Part shown: positions 8,666-20,100 of the stretch, piece by piece
How the letters are laid out: each line of letters opens with the position of its first letter
Numbering within the stretch: position 1 is the stretch's first letter
Origin: Archangium lipolyticum
Lineage (GTDB): Bacteria > Myxococcota > Myxococcia > Myxococcales > Myxococcaceae
Reading direction: 5' to 3'
NCBI RefSeq assembly: GCF_024623785.1
Contig: NZ_JANKBZ010000019.1
Location: forward strand, 124,001-188,000
Length of the DNA: 64,000 nt
Notes under the pieces: model-generated
The model's database searches: none
Seen by the model: the letters and a program-made list of their open reading frames with translations, nothing else
Told to the model about the DNA's origin: nothing
Program-made: the position numbers and the translations under genes

Positions 8666-9796
8666 TCACTCGGGCCGTGCTTCGGGCACCCCCCGCGCTC
8701 CGGCACGCACGAGGCGCAGGACGGTGGAACGCAGGCCGAGGATGGGGCGCTCGACCCAGCGGAAGAGGCCCTCCGTCACCACGGCGGTGACGAGGAGCGC
8801 CGCGCCCAGCTGCCACACGGGAGGCCGCACACCAGGGGGCGGCAGCATCCAGCGCAAGATGATGAGGTGGTACAAATACAGGCCATAGGAACGCTGTCCC
8901 ACCACCACGAGCGGGTGCCAGGAGAGCAGCCGGCCGAGGAGTGAGCCGGGGGTGCTGGCGCGGACCGAGAACAGCACCAGCGAGGCCGCCGCGAGGTTGG
9001 CCAGTGAGATGGCGAGCACCCAACCCAGGCCCGCGTCCAGGCGCACCGTGAGGGCCCCCACCGCGAGCAGCACCGTGGAGAGCACCGCGCTGAACGGATG
9101 GGAGAGTCCGCGGACGAGCGCGCCCTCCGGCCGCCTGTCGAGCAGTATCGCGCAGGCGCAGCCCAGGCTCAGACCATCCAGCCGTGCGGCGGTGTGCATA
9201 TAGGAGAAGGACTCGCTCCACTGCGCCACCTGGGCCCAGAGCCGGAAGGCGGTGCTCGCGCCCGCGACGGCGAGCAGTCCCGCGAGGAGGGCCTCGGAGG
9301 AGACCCGCGAGCGCAGCAGCATCCAGAGGAGGACGGGCCACACCAGGTAGAACTGCTCCTCGATGGAGAGCGACCAGGTGTGACTGAGGATGCCCATGGC
9401 ATCCGGGTCGAACGCCGTCACCCAATTGCTGGCGTACAGCAGCACCGCCGCGATGCCGTAGACGTAGGGCATGGCCCCGGGGTCGGGCCCGATGGAGGCC
9501 ACCGCGAGCCCACCGAGCAGGAGCGCGCAGAGGGAGGCCGGCATCAACCGCAGCACGCGGCGCACGTAGAAGGCGCGGAGATCCACGTCACCGTCCCTCG
9601 CGTGTTCCTTGAGCAGCAGCGTGGTGATGAGGAAGCCGCTGAGCACGAAGAACACGTCCACACCCAGGAAGCCGCCGGGCACCCGGGCCGTCACGTGGTG
9701 GAGGACCACGGCGAGCACGGCGAGCCCCCGGACGCCATCGAGCGCCGCGTAATGCCGGAAGCTTGACGAGTGAGGGAGTTCCATCGAGCGGGCCAC
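8666..9796 (-). CDS. Acyltransferase family 3 (OafA/YrhL-like) membrane protein
   Basis: 376 residues with about ten membrane helices. The diagnostic N-terminal pattern is present: ALDGVRGLAVLAVVLHH, with the conserved Arg and His, followed by GVDVFFVLSGFLIT and later SLSIEEQFYLVWP. The family transfers acyl groups such as acetyl to exported carbohydrates, lipids or peptides at the inner membrane. The GTG at 9796 and the ATG at 9784 are both possible starts; neither has a clear ribosome-binding site. It lies upstream of the kinase-cyclase on the same strand with about 220 nt between them. The acceptor cannot be read from sequence. Confidence 0.9.
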   Translation of the reverse strand: MARSMELPHSSSFRHYAALDGVRGLAVLAVVLHHVTARVPGGFLGVDVFFVLSGFLITTLLLKEHARDGDVDLRAFYVRRVLRLMPASLCALLLGGLAVASIGPDPGAMPYVYGIAAVLLYASNWVTAFDPDAMGILSHTWSLSIEEQFYLVWPVLLWMLLRSRVSSEALLAGLLAVAGASTAFRLWAQVAQWSESFSYMHTAARLDGLSLGCACAILLDRRPEGALVRGLSHPFSAVLSTVLLAVGALTVRLDAGLGWVLAISLANLAAASLVLFSVRASTPGSLLGRLLSWHPLVVVGQRSYGLYLYHLIILRWMLPPPGVRPPVWQLGAALLVTAVVTEGLFRWVERPILGLRSTVLRLVRAGARGVPEARPE

Positions 9797-9860
9797 TGTA
9801 CCGGGTCAGACGCGTTGCTCACGAAGCGGCGCTCGAGGGCTCCGCTGCTCCCCAGCCCGG

Positions 9861-10325
9861 CTAGGAGGCTCGTGGGTGTTCTTCTCCGCGGTGCGTGTCC
9901 GGGGGCGGACCGAACCTCGGGCCCTCCATGCACTTCGCCGTCCACCGCACCGCTTCGGACATGGAGGTGGTCGTGAAGTACGGGAAGGGCATGGGGATGA
10001 GGTGGAGGACGATGCTCGCGGTCAGCTGCATCACGGGCGAGGTGATGATGGCAGCGCAGCCCAGCACCTGGGCGCGTATCTGTGCGTCCTGTTCCCTGGC
10101 GAACAGAGCCAGGTTGCGGCGATGCTCAGCCGTCATCATCCGCACCTCGCGGGTGTCGAGGATGCCGACGAACTTCTCCTTGCGCCGCAGGTAGGTGCGC
10201 AACTGGTGGAAGTACTCGTCCTGTTGCTGGAGCGAGGGCACCCCCACGAACCTGGCCACCAGCAGGGGCCAGTGCGAGTCATCGAGGGTGATGGAGGCGG
10301 AGGAGTCCATTCCGGGGCGCGCCAT
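9861..10325 (-). CDS. Conserved-looking small soluble protein, STAS/SpoIIAA-like fold suspected
   Basis: 154 residues, no signal peptide and no long hydrophobic stretch apart from one near 90-115. The pattern of a DSHWPLLVARF strand, a helix, then KFVGILDTREV and a helix full of Arg and Glu resembles STAS/SpoIIAA-type proteins found widely in myxobacteria. That is a fold guess, not a motif match. The start overlaps a perfect 7-bp palindrome (10325-10340). It is tandem with the acyltransferase. Function unknown. Confidence 0.6.
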   Translation of the reverse strand: MARPGMDSSASITLDDSHWPLLVARFVGVPSLQQQDEYFHQLRTYLRRKEKFVGILDTREVRMMTAEHRRNLALFAREQDAQIRAQVLGCAAIITSPVMQLTASIVLHLIPMPFPYFTTTSMSEAVRWTAKCMEGPRFGPPPDTHRGEEHPRAS

Positions 10326-10340
10326 CCTGACCTGTCAGGA
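10325..10340. promoter_or_regulatory. Palindrome abutting start codon
   Basis: TCCTGACCTGTCAGGA consists of 7-bp perfect arms separated by CT. On the minus strand it lies directly against the ATG of the 9861-10325 gene and contains its AGGTCAGG ribosome-binding-like sequence. It could be an operator or an RNA hairpin that hides the start. Confidence 0.4.
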
Positions 10341-10457
10341 GCGTGCCTGCTTGAACAACGTGTTGAGGGCTTCGTCAACTGTCCGGGCGAAATCAGCCGC
10401 GAGGACTTCTTCTCGAATTCTCGATTCTTGGAACCCGGGGCCGGACGCTGTTGTCAT
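10335..10457 (-). CDS. Possible 40-residue peptide
   Basis: A short minus-strand frame begins with ATG at 10457 and ends 9 nt before the next gene on the same strand. Its second half (residues 18-40) is amphipathic and helical with a plausible protein composition. It lies in the gap between the STAS-like gene and the divergent membrane protein. It may be a leader peptide or chance; there is no homology that I recognise. Confidence 0.25.
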   Translation of the reverse strand: MTTASGPGFQESRIREEVLAADFARTVDEALNTLFKQARS

Positions 10458-10476
10458 GGGGCCCGCGATATCCTCC

Positions 10477-12249
10477 ATGAACGACCCCACCTCGAAGCGC
10501 TGGTCCGACCTCCCGCGAGCCTTCTGGCTCTCCCTTCTCGCCGCCCTGGTGCTGGCCCTGCCCACGCTGGGGATGGGATTCGTCCTGGATGACTACATCC
10601 ACCTGCTCATCTTCGAGGGCCGGTGGCCCCTGGGCTCGTCCCTGGATCTCTTCCGCTTCGCCGGGGGAGACCCCGAGGGCATGCGGCGCATCGTGCAGGA
10701 GGGCCCCTATCCCTGGTGGACGCTGCCCGATCTGAAGATCGCCTTCTGGCGCCCCCTGGCGAGCGCGCTCGGGGCGCTGGATCACCGCCTCTTCGGCCGC
10801 GAGGCGCTGGGCTACCACGTGCACTCGATGGCCTGGTACCTCGGGCTGGTGGCCGTCTTCGGCACCCTGCTGCGGCGCTTCCTGCCCGGGGCGCTCGGGG
10901 CGCTCGCGCTGTTCCTCTTCGCCGTGGATGACGCGCACCTGATGCCCGTGGGGTGGATCGCCAACCGCAACGCCGTGGTGGCCGCCACCCTGGCGCTGCT
11001 CGGCCTGTGGCTGCACCTGGAGTGGCGCGAGGCCCGGCGGCCCTGGGCCCTGCCCCTGTCCCTGGCGGCGCTCGCCGCGAGCCTGACGGCCGGGGAGACG
11101 GCCCTGGGCGTCTTCGCCTACCTGCTGGCGTATGAGCTGCTCGGCGCCCGGGGGACGGTGGCGGAGCGGCTCCGGGCCGTGGCTCCCGCGGCGGTGCTCG
11201 CGCTCGCGTACCTCGGGGTCTACAAGGCGCTCGGGTACGGCGCCCATGGCTCCACCATGTATCTGGATCCGGTGGGAGAGCCGGGACGCTACCTGGAGGC
11301 CGCGCTCGGCCGGGTGCCCGCGCTCATCGCCGGGCTGCTGGGTGCTCCCGTGGATCTCTGGGGACTCAGTGCGGGCAGCCGGCCCGTGCTGGTGGGCGTG
11401 GGGTTGGTGGGGCTCGCGCTGGTGGGTCTGTTGCTGCGCTCGGCCTGGCCCGGCCTCTCCGAGGAGGAGCGCCGGCACTGCCGCTGGCTCGCCGCCGGTG
11501 CGGGGCTGTCCCTGCTGCCCGTGGCCTCCACCCTGCCCATGAGCCGGGTGCTGCTCGTGCCGGGCCTGGGGGCCTCGGCGCTGCTGTCCGTGGTGCTGCT
11601 GCATGCGTGGCGCTCGCGGAAGCAGCGGGGCTGGAGCCGCTGGGGCGCCATCGTCACCGGCGGGGTGCTCGCGCTCTTCCACCTGGTGCTCGCGCCCCTG
11701 AGCTGGCCCGCGATGGCGATGATGATCCGCCAGCTCGGCTCGAGCACCGAGGAGCTGGCGCGGAAGGCGGGACGCGAGGTGGACTTCGCGCGGCTGCCCT
11801 CGCAGCGGGTGGTGGTGCTCGATGCCCGGGACGTCGGCGTGGCCCTGTACACCCCCGTCATGTGGGCCTTGCAGGGCCAGCCGTTCCCGCGCTCCTGGTG
11901 GCCGCTGTCGTTGGCGCCGATGTCCCCCGTCTTCACCCGCACCGGACTGGCTTCGATCGAGCTGGAGCTCACCGAGGGACACTTCCTCGCCAGTGATGCC
12001 GAGCAGAGCGTTCGCGGCTCTCAGTACGTGCTCGGCACGGGGGCGAAGGTGGCGCTGGAGGGGATGACGGTGACGGTGCTGGCCGCGGACGCCGGGGGGC
12101 CGACCCGCCTGGGCTTCGAGTTCGATGTGCCGCTGGAGGACCCCTCGCTCGTGTTCCTGCGCTCGAGCGAGGGGGGACTGATCCGGTTCACACCGCCACC
12201 CGTGGGGACGCGGCTCGCGCTCTCGACCGTGGCGGCTGGCGGCCCGTGA
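10477..12249 (+). CDS. GT-C-like polytopic membrane glycosyltransferase, function unknown
   Basis: About 590 residues from ATG 10477 (alternative 10456). The open frame runs further upstream, but the sequence there is not protein-like. An N-terminal helix is followed by FVLDDYIHLL, an acidic DD pair in the first extracytoplasmic loop, which is the layout of GT-C lipid-linked sugar transferases. About eleven more membrane helices and a soluble C-terminal domain of some 130 residues follow. Family members glycosylate exported proteins or lipids. No lipid-sugar pathway genes are adjacent, so donor and acceptor are unknown. Confidence 0.75.
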   Translation: MNDPTSKRWSDLPRAFWLSLLAALVLALPTLGMGFVLDDYIHLLIFEGRWPLGSSLDLFRFAGGDPEGMRRIVQEGPYPWWTLPDLKIAFWRPLASALGALDHRLFGREALGYHVHSMAWYLGLVAVFGTLLRRFLPGALGALALFLFAVDDAHLMPVGWIANRNAVVAATLALLGLWLHLEWREARRPWALPLSLAALAASLTAGETALGVFAYLLAYELLGARGTVAERLRAVAPAAVLALAYLGVYKALGYGAHGSTMYLDPVGEPGRYLEAALGRVPALIAGLLGAPVDLWGLSAGSRPVLVGVGLVGLALVGLLLRSAWPGLSEEERRHCRWLAAGAGLSLLPVASTLPMSRVLLVPGLGASALLSVVLLHAWRSRKQRGWSRWGAIVTGGVLALFHLVLAPLSWPAMAMMIRQLGSSTEELARKAGREVDFARLPSQRVVVLDARDVGVALYTPVMWALQGQPFPRSWWPLSLAPMSPVFTRTGLASIELELTEGHFLASDAEQSVRGSQYVLGTGAKVALEGMTVTVLAADAGGPTRLGFEFDVPLEDPSLVFLRSSEGGLIRFTPPPVGTRLALSTVAAGGP

Positions 12250-12264
12250 TGGCCATCCGCGGGG

Positions 12265-14031
12265 CTAGCGCGCCTTCTGTGCCGGCACGAACTCCTCGCG
12301 CACCGCCCTGGCCAGCAGGTCCGGCGGCAGCAGTCCCTGGTCGAGGAGGAAGTTGTTGAAGGCGAGCCGGTCGAACTTCGCGCCGAGGGCGAGCTCCGTC
12401 TCGGCGCGCATCTCCAGGATGCGGGTGTAGCCGTAGAAGTAGCTCCCGGCCTGGCCCGGAGAGCGGAAGGTGTAGCGGTCCAGCTCCTGCCGGGCCATGG
12501 GCGCGGAGAGCACGACCTCCTCGGTGAGGACGCGGCCGGCCTGCTCGCGCGTGAGCTGACCCAGGTTGAGCATGGGGTCGAGCATGGCGCGGGCCGCGCG
12601 CAGCAGGCGGAACTGCAGGGCGATCAGCTGACCCTCGGGCGGCTCGTGGGGGACCATCTCCGCCTCGGCGTAGAGCGCCCAGCCCTCGACGTTGACGGAG
12701 TTGAAGGCGAACATGCTGCGCGCCAGGGACACGCCGCGCTCCACCATGGCGGTGAACTGCAGCTCGTGGCCCGGACGGCCCTCGTGCGCGGTAAGGGACC
12801 AGGCCGCGGCGGCGAAGGTGAAGTCGTCGTAGGCCTCGCCCTTGCCGCTGCTCGCCGGGCTGCCCAGCGGCAGCACGAACTGGCCTTGCTCGCCTGTGTT
12901 GTTGATCAGCGCGGGCGGGTCCATGTGCGGCGCGGGCTGGGCGGCGCTCTCGGCCTCCGAGGCCAGGCGCATCACCATCGGACGCTTCGGCAGGTCCACC
13001 ACGCGGTGCTGGGAGATCCGCTGCTCCATCTGCGTGATGACCTCGCGGTAGTGTCCTTCGATCCGATCGCGGTCGAGCTGCTCCTTCTTCAACAGGCGGA
13101 TGACGTCCCGGTAGTCGGTGGCGTCGAGCCCCCGGGCCTTCGCCACGAGCGGAGCGAGCACCTGCATCTGCGCGCGGACCGAGAGGTACTCGACCTGCGC
13201 GCGGCGCATCAGCTGCTCGGGCGGGATGTCGATGCCGAACTGCAGGAGCCCGAAGGCGTAGAGCTCCGGTGGGAGGCGGAAGTCCTCGCGTGCCCGTGGC
13301 AGCACCACCTTGCGCTCCCAGGCGACGTAGTCCTCGACCTGCTTCTCGAGCGCGGCCAGGGCGGGCTCGGCATCGGCGATCTTGTACTCCGTGAACAGCT
13401 CCCGGATGCCCTTCACGTAGGTCCGCGCGTTGGCCAGGGACTGCTCCACCTCGAGCTTCACCGGGCCCAGCAGCTTCGGGTTGGAGCGCTTCTCCTCGAA
13501 GCGCGCCTTGGCCAGCTCGGTCAGCGGCTTGCTGCCCGGCGCAAGGCCGGTGTAGCGCTGGAGGCGGGTCAGGGCCTTGGCCCGGCGCTCGGGGGCCACC
13601 TCTTCCTGGAGGAGCTGCTGAATGCTCTGGAACACCACCTCCGGGACGTCGACCCAGGTGAGCAGGTAGCGCTCGTTGAGCGTGGAGCCCTGGATGTTCT
13701 CCTTCGCCGCCTTCACCAGGATGAGGAGGTCCTGACGGACGTTCGGGTCCTTCTCCGTGGCGAGGCGCTTCTCCAGCTCGGCCTGGGCCCTGGCCATGGC
13801 GGCGCGGGTGCGCTCACCCAAGCGAGGTCCGAGGTCGAGCACCTGGTCGTCATGGGTGGCCATGCCGAAGGCCGAGGCGAGCTCCGGGGTGAAGCGGGCG
13901 GTGGTGTCCAGCAGCACCTGCGCGTGGGCGTTGCTGCGCGCCACCCAGTCCGGGTTCGCGGCCTTCTGCTGGGCTGGTGCAGCGAAGGGGATGAGGAGGA
14001 GGGCCAATCCAAGGAGGAGTCGAGCGCGCAT
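12265..14031 (-). CDS. Secreted DUF885-family putative metallopeptidase
   Basis: 588 residues. A signal peptide (MRARLLLGLALLLIPFAAPA) is cleaved near AAPA/QQ. The body is all-helical, and the diagnostic DUF885 motif AHEGRPGHELQ appears about two-thirds along, with a downstream EGWALYAEAE helix that usually supplies the third metal ligand. The length matches the family. DUF885 proteins are gluzincin-like and thought to be zinc carboxypeptidases or oligopeptidases; the substrate is unknown. The gene is convergent with the membrane protein before it and divergent from the giant TPR gene. Confidence 0.87.
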   Translation of the reverse strand: MRARLLLGLALLLIPFAAPAQQKAANPDWVARSNAHAQVLLDTTARFTPELASAFGMATHDDQVLDLGPRLGERTRAAMARAQAELEKRLATEKDPNVRQDLLILVKAAKENIQGSTLNERYLLTWVDVPEVVFQSIQQLLQEEVAPERRAKALTRLQRYTGLAPGSKPLTELAKARFEEKRSNPKLLGPVKLEVEQSLANARTYVKGIRELFTEYKIADAEPALAALEKQVEDYVAWERKVVLPRAREDFRLPPELYAFGLLQFGIDIPPEQLMRRAQVEYLSVRAQMQVLAPLVAKARGLDATDYRDVIRLLKKEQLDRDRIEGHYREVITQMEQRISQHRVVDLPKRPMVMRLASEAESAAQPAPHMDPPALINNTGEQGQFVLPLGSPASSGKGEAYDDFTFAAAAWSLTAHEGRPGHELQFTAMVERGVSLARSMFAFNSVNVEGWALYAEAEMVPHEPPEGQLIALQFRLLRAARAMLDPMLNLGQLTREQAGRVLTEEVVLSAPMARQELDRYTFRSPGQAGSYFYGYTRILEMRAETELALGAKFDRLAFNNFLLDQGLLPPDLLARAVREEFVPAQKAR

Positions 14032-14195
14032 TCGTTGTGTTTTCCGGTGGGAGCGGTGACCTGGGTCTCACGAATGGGGGCAGGGGCCATTTCAGCCGGC
14101 TGTTTCTCCGCCTGCCCCCCGGGCGGGGGAATAGCAAAAATTCCGGGGGCTTAGACCACGTGGTAGTTTCGGGTGCTCCTTAGAAGCCCCCGCAG

Positions 14196-17100
14196 ATGGC
14201 CACCGACAGCGACTCGCCCAAGCCCGCGTCCGAAGCGCAAGCCGCCGCCCCCGAGCTGCGCCTGTTGGATCGGCGCGCCTTCGTGGGGTTTCCGCCCCTC
14301 GAGTTGGCGCCCGGGCTGTCCATCGCCGACTTCGCGCTGCAGATTCCGGACGTCACCTTCCCCTTCAACGTCAGCGCGGGTGCCTCGCGCTACCAGCGCA
14401 AGAAGCTGCTCTTCGGCTTCCTGGAGCTGCACGTCGACGCGGACCTGGTGACGCGCAAGGTGGCCGAGCTGGCCGGACGCGTGGCCGGGCTCGAGAACCT
14501 GAAGCTGCACTTCCGCCCCGGCTACCTGGAGGGCCAGGCCTTCCTCCAGGCCCCGGAGCGCACCCCGCTCACCTTCAAGATGGCCTTCGACGCGGACGGC
14601 GAGCGGCTCGCCCTCTACCTCTACGACGTGCGCCTGTACGGCTTCGCCTCCACGCCGTCGGTGCAGGTGCCCGGCCTCATCGCCGCCACCGTGGCCGAGC
14701 TGGGCCTGCTGCCCGAGGTGGAGGTGCGCGGCGCCACCGGCTTCTCCACCCGCGTGCTGCCCGCGCTGTGCCAGAAGTCCGCCGTCAGCCGGGGCTTCAA
14801 GATGCCCGTGCTGGACACCGCGCGCCTCTCCTCCGTCGAGGTGAGCAGCGCGGGCCTGCGCCTGCGCTTCTCCGCCGGGGGACTGCCGCCTCCCTCGCCG
14901 CCCGACGAGGAGCTGCTGCTGGCCCTCGAGGGCGCCCGCGCCTTCGCCGACGCCGAGGCCCTCATCGCCCAGGGCAAGCTCGCCGAGGCCCGCGACGCCT
15001 ACCTCCAGGCCGGTGACGCCCAGGACGCCCACCCCTTCGCCGCCGAGCGGCTGCTGTCGCTCCTCGTGGCGGATCCGCAGGCGCACGACATGGCCCTCGA
15101 CGTGGCGGCCACGCTGCTGCGCCGCCGCGAGCGCAGCCCCGCCGCCCTCTGGGGCGAGGCCGTGGTGCGCGAGCGCCGGGGTGAGCACGCTCGCGCCGCC
15201 GAGCGCTACCTCGCGCTGTGCGCCCTCGCGCGCCGCGCCTCCGAGGAGTCCTCCGCCTTCTTCGCCGCCGAGTCCGCCGCCCGTGCCGCGCGCGACCACG
15301 CGCCCCAGGTGGCCGTGAAGGCCCTCCACGAGGTGCTCGGCCTCAAGCCGGACCACCTGCCTTCGCTCAAGGCCCTCGCGCGTGCCTCGGACCAGAGCCG
15401 CGACCGTGCCGGGGCCGTGCGCGCCTACCGCCGCATCGCCGCGCTCGCGAGAGATCCCTCCGAGGCCGCCGACGCGCACGTGCACCTCGCGCGCCTGTGC
15501 GCCCAGACGGAGGACGATGTCGCTGGCGCCCGCCTGCACTGCGAGGCCGCGCTGCGCCTCTCGCCGGACCAGCCGGACGCGCTGCTGCTGCTGGGCGAGC
15601 TGTGCCACCTCGGGGGCGAGCACCTGCGCGCCCTCAAGGCCCTGGACCGCCTGCGCGAGGTGGCCATGGCCCGCCACGAGCTGGACCGCGTGGGCCGCGC
15701 CAACCTGCTCGCCGGCCGCATCTGGGAAGAGGGCCTCCAGCAGCCGGACAACGCGCTGCTGCGCTACCGCGAGGCCACGTCGCTGCTGCCCGGCGAGCCC
15801 GAGCCCCTCTTCGCCACCGCGCGCGTGGCCGAGAAGCTGGGGAAGATGCAGGAGGCGCTCGCCGGCTACCAGCAGGCGCTGGAGCTGGCCGGCCCCGCTC
15901 CGCGCTCCGAGCCCATCCGCCAGGCCGCGCACCGCAGCCACCACGCCCTGGCGCGCCTGTACCGCACGAAGCTCGGCGACCCGGCCCGCGCCCGCGAGCA
16001 CCTGGAGGCCGCGCTCGCGTTGGATCCGCGCGATGGCGCCGCGCTCGACGAGCTGATTCCGTACTTCCGCGCCACCGGTCGGGCCCAGGAGCTCGCCGAG
16101 GCCCTGGAGAAGGCCGCCGCCGTCCACGAGGAGCCCGGCCGCCGTGCCGCCCTCTGGGCCGAGGCCGGCGAGCTGTTCCGCGGCCGCCTGCAGCAGCCCG
16201 AGAAGGCCGAGCGCCTCCTCACCTCCGCGTTGGAGGCCGACCCGGACCACAAGCCCGCGCTGGAGTCCATGCTGGCGCTCGCCGAGGCGCGCCGCGATGG
16301 CGGGCTGCTCACCCGCTGCCTCTCCGCCCTCGCGCGCCTCACCCCCGAGCCCAAGGAGCGCGCGCAGAAGTACCGCCGCCTCTCCGTGGCCGCGCGCGAC
16401 CTCGCCTTCGACCTGGACCTCGCCGCCACCGCCCTTCAGGAGGTGCTGAAGGCGGAGCCGGACGACCTGCCCACGCTGGGCGAGCTGTGCGCCTTGCAGC
16501 GCAAGCGCTCGGACATGGCGGGCCTGGCCACCGCCCTCGACGATCGGGCGCGCGTGGCCGAGGCGCAGGGTGACAAGCGGCTCGCGGCGGCGGCGCTGCG
16601 CGAGCTGGCCAATGTGTTGGAAGCGCGGCTCGGCCGCCTCGGCGAGGCGTTGGTGGCCCTGGAGAAGGCCGCGCGTCTCTCCCCGGACCAGGCCGTGCTG
16701 CTGGAGCTGGCGGACCTCTCGCTGCGCTGCGAGCGCCCCGAGCATGCCCGGCGCGCGCTGGAGACGCTGCTGTCCACCCTGCCGCGCACCACCGCTCCCG
16801 AGCGCCTCGCGGACATCCGCTCCCGCCTGGGCCGCGCGTGCGAGCAGATGGGGGACCGCGAGGCCGCCATCGCCGCCTACGCCCAGGCCTTCCCTCTGCG
16901 CCGCCTGGACGACGCGCTCGCCTCACGGTTGGAGGCCCTCTATACCGAGGCCGGTGAGACGCGCGAGCTGGCCGAGCTGTGGGCCTCTCGTGCCCAGGCC
17001 CTCGTCGCCGCCGAGCGCTCCGCCGAGGCCGCGCCCCTCTTCCTCCAGAGCGCCCGCGTCCTCCTGGAGCGCGGAGAGAAGGGCCCGGCCCTCCTGCGCC

Positions 17101-20100
17101 TCTCCTCGGCCCTCGACGCGAGCCCCTCTGGCCCGCTGGCCGCCGAGGCTCTCGATGCGCTCGCCGAGCTGGAGCTGGAGCGCGGCGAGAAGCTGGAGGC
17201 CGCCCGCCTCTTCGCGCGCAAGGCCGCGCTGGTGACGGACGCCCGCGCGGGCTCGAAGCTCCTCTTCCGTGCCTCCGTGCTCGCCATGGGCACCAGCCGC
17301 GAGGAGGCCTTCCTCGCAGAGGCCCTGGAGCGGGACGCCTCCTTCGCTCCCGCGCGCATGCGCCGGGGCGAGCTGCGGTTGCAGGCGGATGCACGCTCCG
17401 CGCTGGAGGACTTCGAGGCCGTGCTGGCCCTGCCTCCGGCGGACCCGGACGCGCTGCGCGAGGAGGAGCTGCTGGAACTCACCCGCCGCGCCTCCTCCGC
17501 CGCCGTGCGCGCGGGCCGAGCGGATGCCGCCCGGCGCCTGCTCGCGCAGTACTGCACCCTGGCCCCCGAGGACCTCGAGGCCCAGGTGGAGCTCGCGGGC
17601 CTCCACCGCAAGGCGGGCGCGCGCGAGCCGCTGGCCGACCTCCTCGTCACGCTGTGGCCGCGCCTCTCCGGTGAGGCGCGCCGCTCCGCCCGCCGCGAGC
17701 TGGCCGAGCTGTCCCTCGCCCTCGGCCGCACCGCCGAGACCACCGACGCCCTGCGCAGCCTCCTCGCCGAGGAGCCTCACGACACCTGGGCCACGCAGGC
17801 CCTGCTGGAGCTGCTGCCCCCGCCAGGCACTGGCACTCCCCAGGAGGAGACCGAGCGCCTCTCACTGCTGGGCACCCTCATCTCCGCCTCCGAGGGCGAT
17901 GCCCGCGCCGAGCTGCTTTCCCGCCGCGCCGCCCTCCACCGAAACGCGGGCCGCTCCCAGTCCGCGCGCGATGACTTCCTCGCGGCCACGAAGCTCTCCC
18001 GCCGGCCCGCGCCCCTGTGGCTCGCCATCGCCGCGCTCGCCCGCGAGGCGGGTGACGACGTGGACGAGCTGGCCGCGTGGCGCAACGTCGTCACCTCCGA
18101 GCCGGAGCTCGCCGAGCGCGCCCGCGTGCGCCTGCTCGCGCTGGCCCACACGCTGGTGGAGAAGGACGCGCGTGCTCCGGCCCGCGAGGCCCTGCTCGCC
18201 GCCGCGGCGCTCCCGCTCTCCCCGGCCGAGCGCTGCGATGCCTTCTTCGCCCTCGCCACGCTCGAGCGCCGCGACGGGCGGCCGGACGCCGAGGCGCAAG
18301 CGCTCGCCGAGGCCGCGCGCCAGGGCCCCGTGCCCCGCCGCGTGGAGGCCCTGCTGGAGCGGGCGCGCCTGCTGGAGAAGGCGGGCAACCTCCCCGAGGC
18401 CGCCGCCAGCCTGGAGTCCGCGCTCACCCTGGCGCCGCGTCATGCCGGGGCCACCACCGCGCTTCAGCGCGTGCTGCGCGAGCTGGAGGACTGGGCACGC
18501 CTCGCGGACCTGATCGCCGCCGAGGCCCCGCACGCTCCGCCCGCCGAGGCCGCCGTGCTCTACGCGGAGCTGGGCACCCTCCACCTGGAGCGCCTGGAGC
18601 AGCCCGAGGCCGCCGAGGCCGCGCTGCGGCAGGCGGTGCGCCTGGCTCCCGACAACCTCGACGTGCGCCGCCGGCTGGTGGCCATCGTCGCGGGCCGTGG
18701 GGACTCCGCCGAGGCCGCGAAGCTCCTCGATGTCGGCGCGAGCGACATTCCTCCGGCCGAGGTCGCCACCCTCCTGCGAGAGGGCATCTCCCATGCCCGT
18801 GCCGCCGGGGACATGGCCCGGGCCCTCGAGCTGGCCCGCCGTGCCCATGCCCTCGTCCCCGCGCGGGACGCGCAGCTCGCCGAGCTGGCCGAGCTCCTCT
18901 TCCTCCACGGTGACGTGAAGGAGGCGCTGCCCCTGCAGGAGCAGCTCGCCGCCGCCGCCGACTTCGCCACCGAGCCCGAGCGCGCCGAGAAGGCCTGGCT
19001 GCGCCTGGGAGCGCTCGCGGAGAAGCTCGGGGACTCGCGGCGCGCGGTGTCCGCGTACAAGCGCCTCCTCGCCGAGCGCCCGCTGAATGAAGTCGCCGTG
19101 CTCCGGCTCGCCGCGCTGCTGGAGAAGGACGAGCCTCGCGCTTCCTTCGAGGTGCTCGTCGCCCACGCGCGCGCCCTGCCTCCGTCCGAGGACACGGCGA
19201 AGCGCCTCGTCTCGCTGTCGGAGCGGGCCCGCGACTCGCTGGCCGACTCCTCGCTCGCCGCCTCCCTGCTGACGCGCGCGGCGGAGATGGCGGAGGAGCC
19301 GCTGCCGCTGCACCTGTCGCTCGCCAACCTCTACCGCGACGCGGGCCGCGTCCCCGAGCTGGTGGCCCAGCTCCAGGTGGTGGCCCAGCTCAGCCAGGAG
19401 GCGGGAGACCTCGACGGCGCCATCGCCGCCTGCGCGGAGCACGCGCGCCTGGCCGAGGAGTCGGGCCGGGTGGACGAGTCCCTGCGCTCGCTGGAGGCAC
19501 TGCGCTTCCTCCTGGAGAAGGAGGACCGGAAGGACGAGGCCGCCACCTACGAGCGCCACCGCGCGGAGATGCTGCGCGACGCGAAGCTGGACCTGCCGGC
19601 GGCGGAGGCCGCGCTGGAGCGGGCCTTCGCGCTGTCCGAGCAGCTCGACACGGCGCGCATGGGCATCGAGCTGGCCGTGCGCCGGGAAGACACCGTCGCC
19701 GAGGCCCGCTGGCTGGAGCGCGCCCTGCCGTTGCTGCCCGGGACGCGGGAGAAGGCCACGTCGCTGCTGCGGCTCTCGAAGCTGCACCTGGACGTGCTGG
19801 ACGACTCCGGCAAGGCCGAGGGCTTCCTGCGCGAGGCGCTCCGCCACGACCGCTCCCTGCAGGAGGCCGAGACGCTCCTGTGCGAGCTGCTCGAGCGCGA
19901 GGGGCGGGTGGCCGAGCTGGCCGCCTGGTTCGAGGACTCCGCTTCCCATGAGGAGCAGCCCGCCCGCCGCGCGCAACTGCTGCTGCGCGCCGCCACCCTC
20001 TACCGCGAGCACGCCGGGCGTCCGGACGCGGCCGTCATCGCGCTGCTCGCGGCACGCTCCGCGCGGCCGGACGACCTGGACCTCACCCGTCAGGCGGCGG

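Noticed and set aside
8446-8706. N-terminal extension of the kinase-cyclase gene
   Set aside because: The added 87 residues are not protein-like, overlap the acyltransferase stop and start at a GTG without a ribosome-binding site.
10195-10476. Upstream extension of the GT-C-like protein
   Set aside because: Overlaps the opposite gene and has non-coding composition; the first membrane helix follows ATG 10477.
14151-16745. 864-codon antisense frame over the TPR gene start
   Set aside because: Low-complexity Gly/Glu/Gln/Leu sequence, opposite a clear coding gene.
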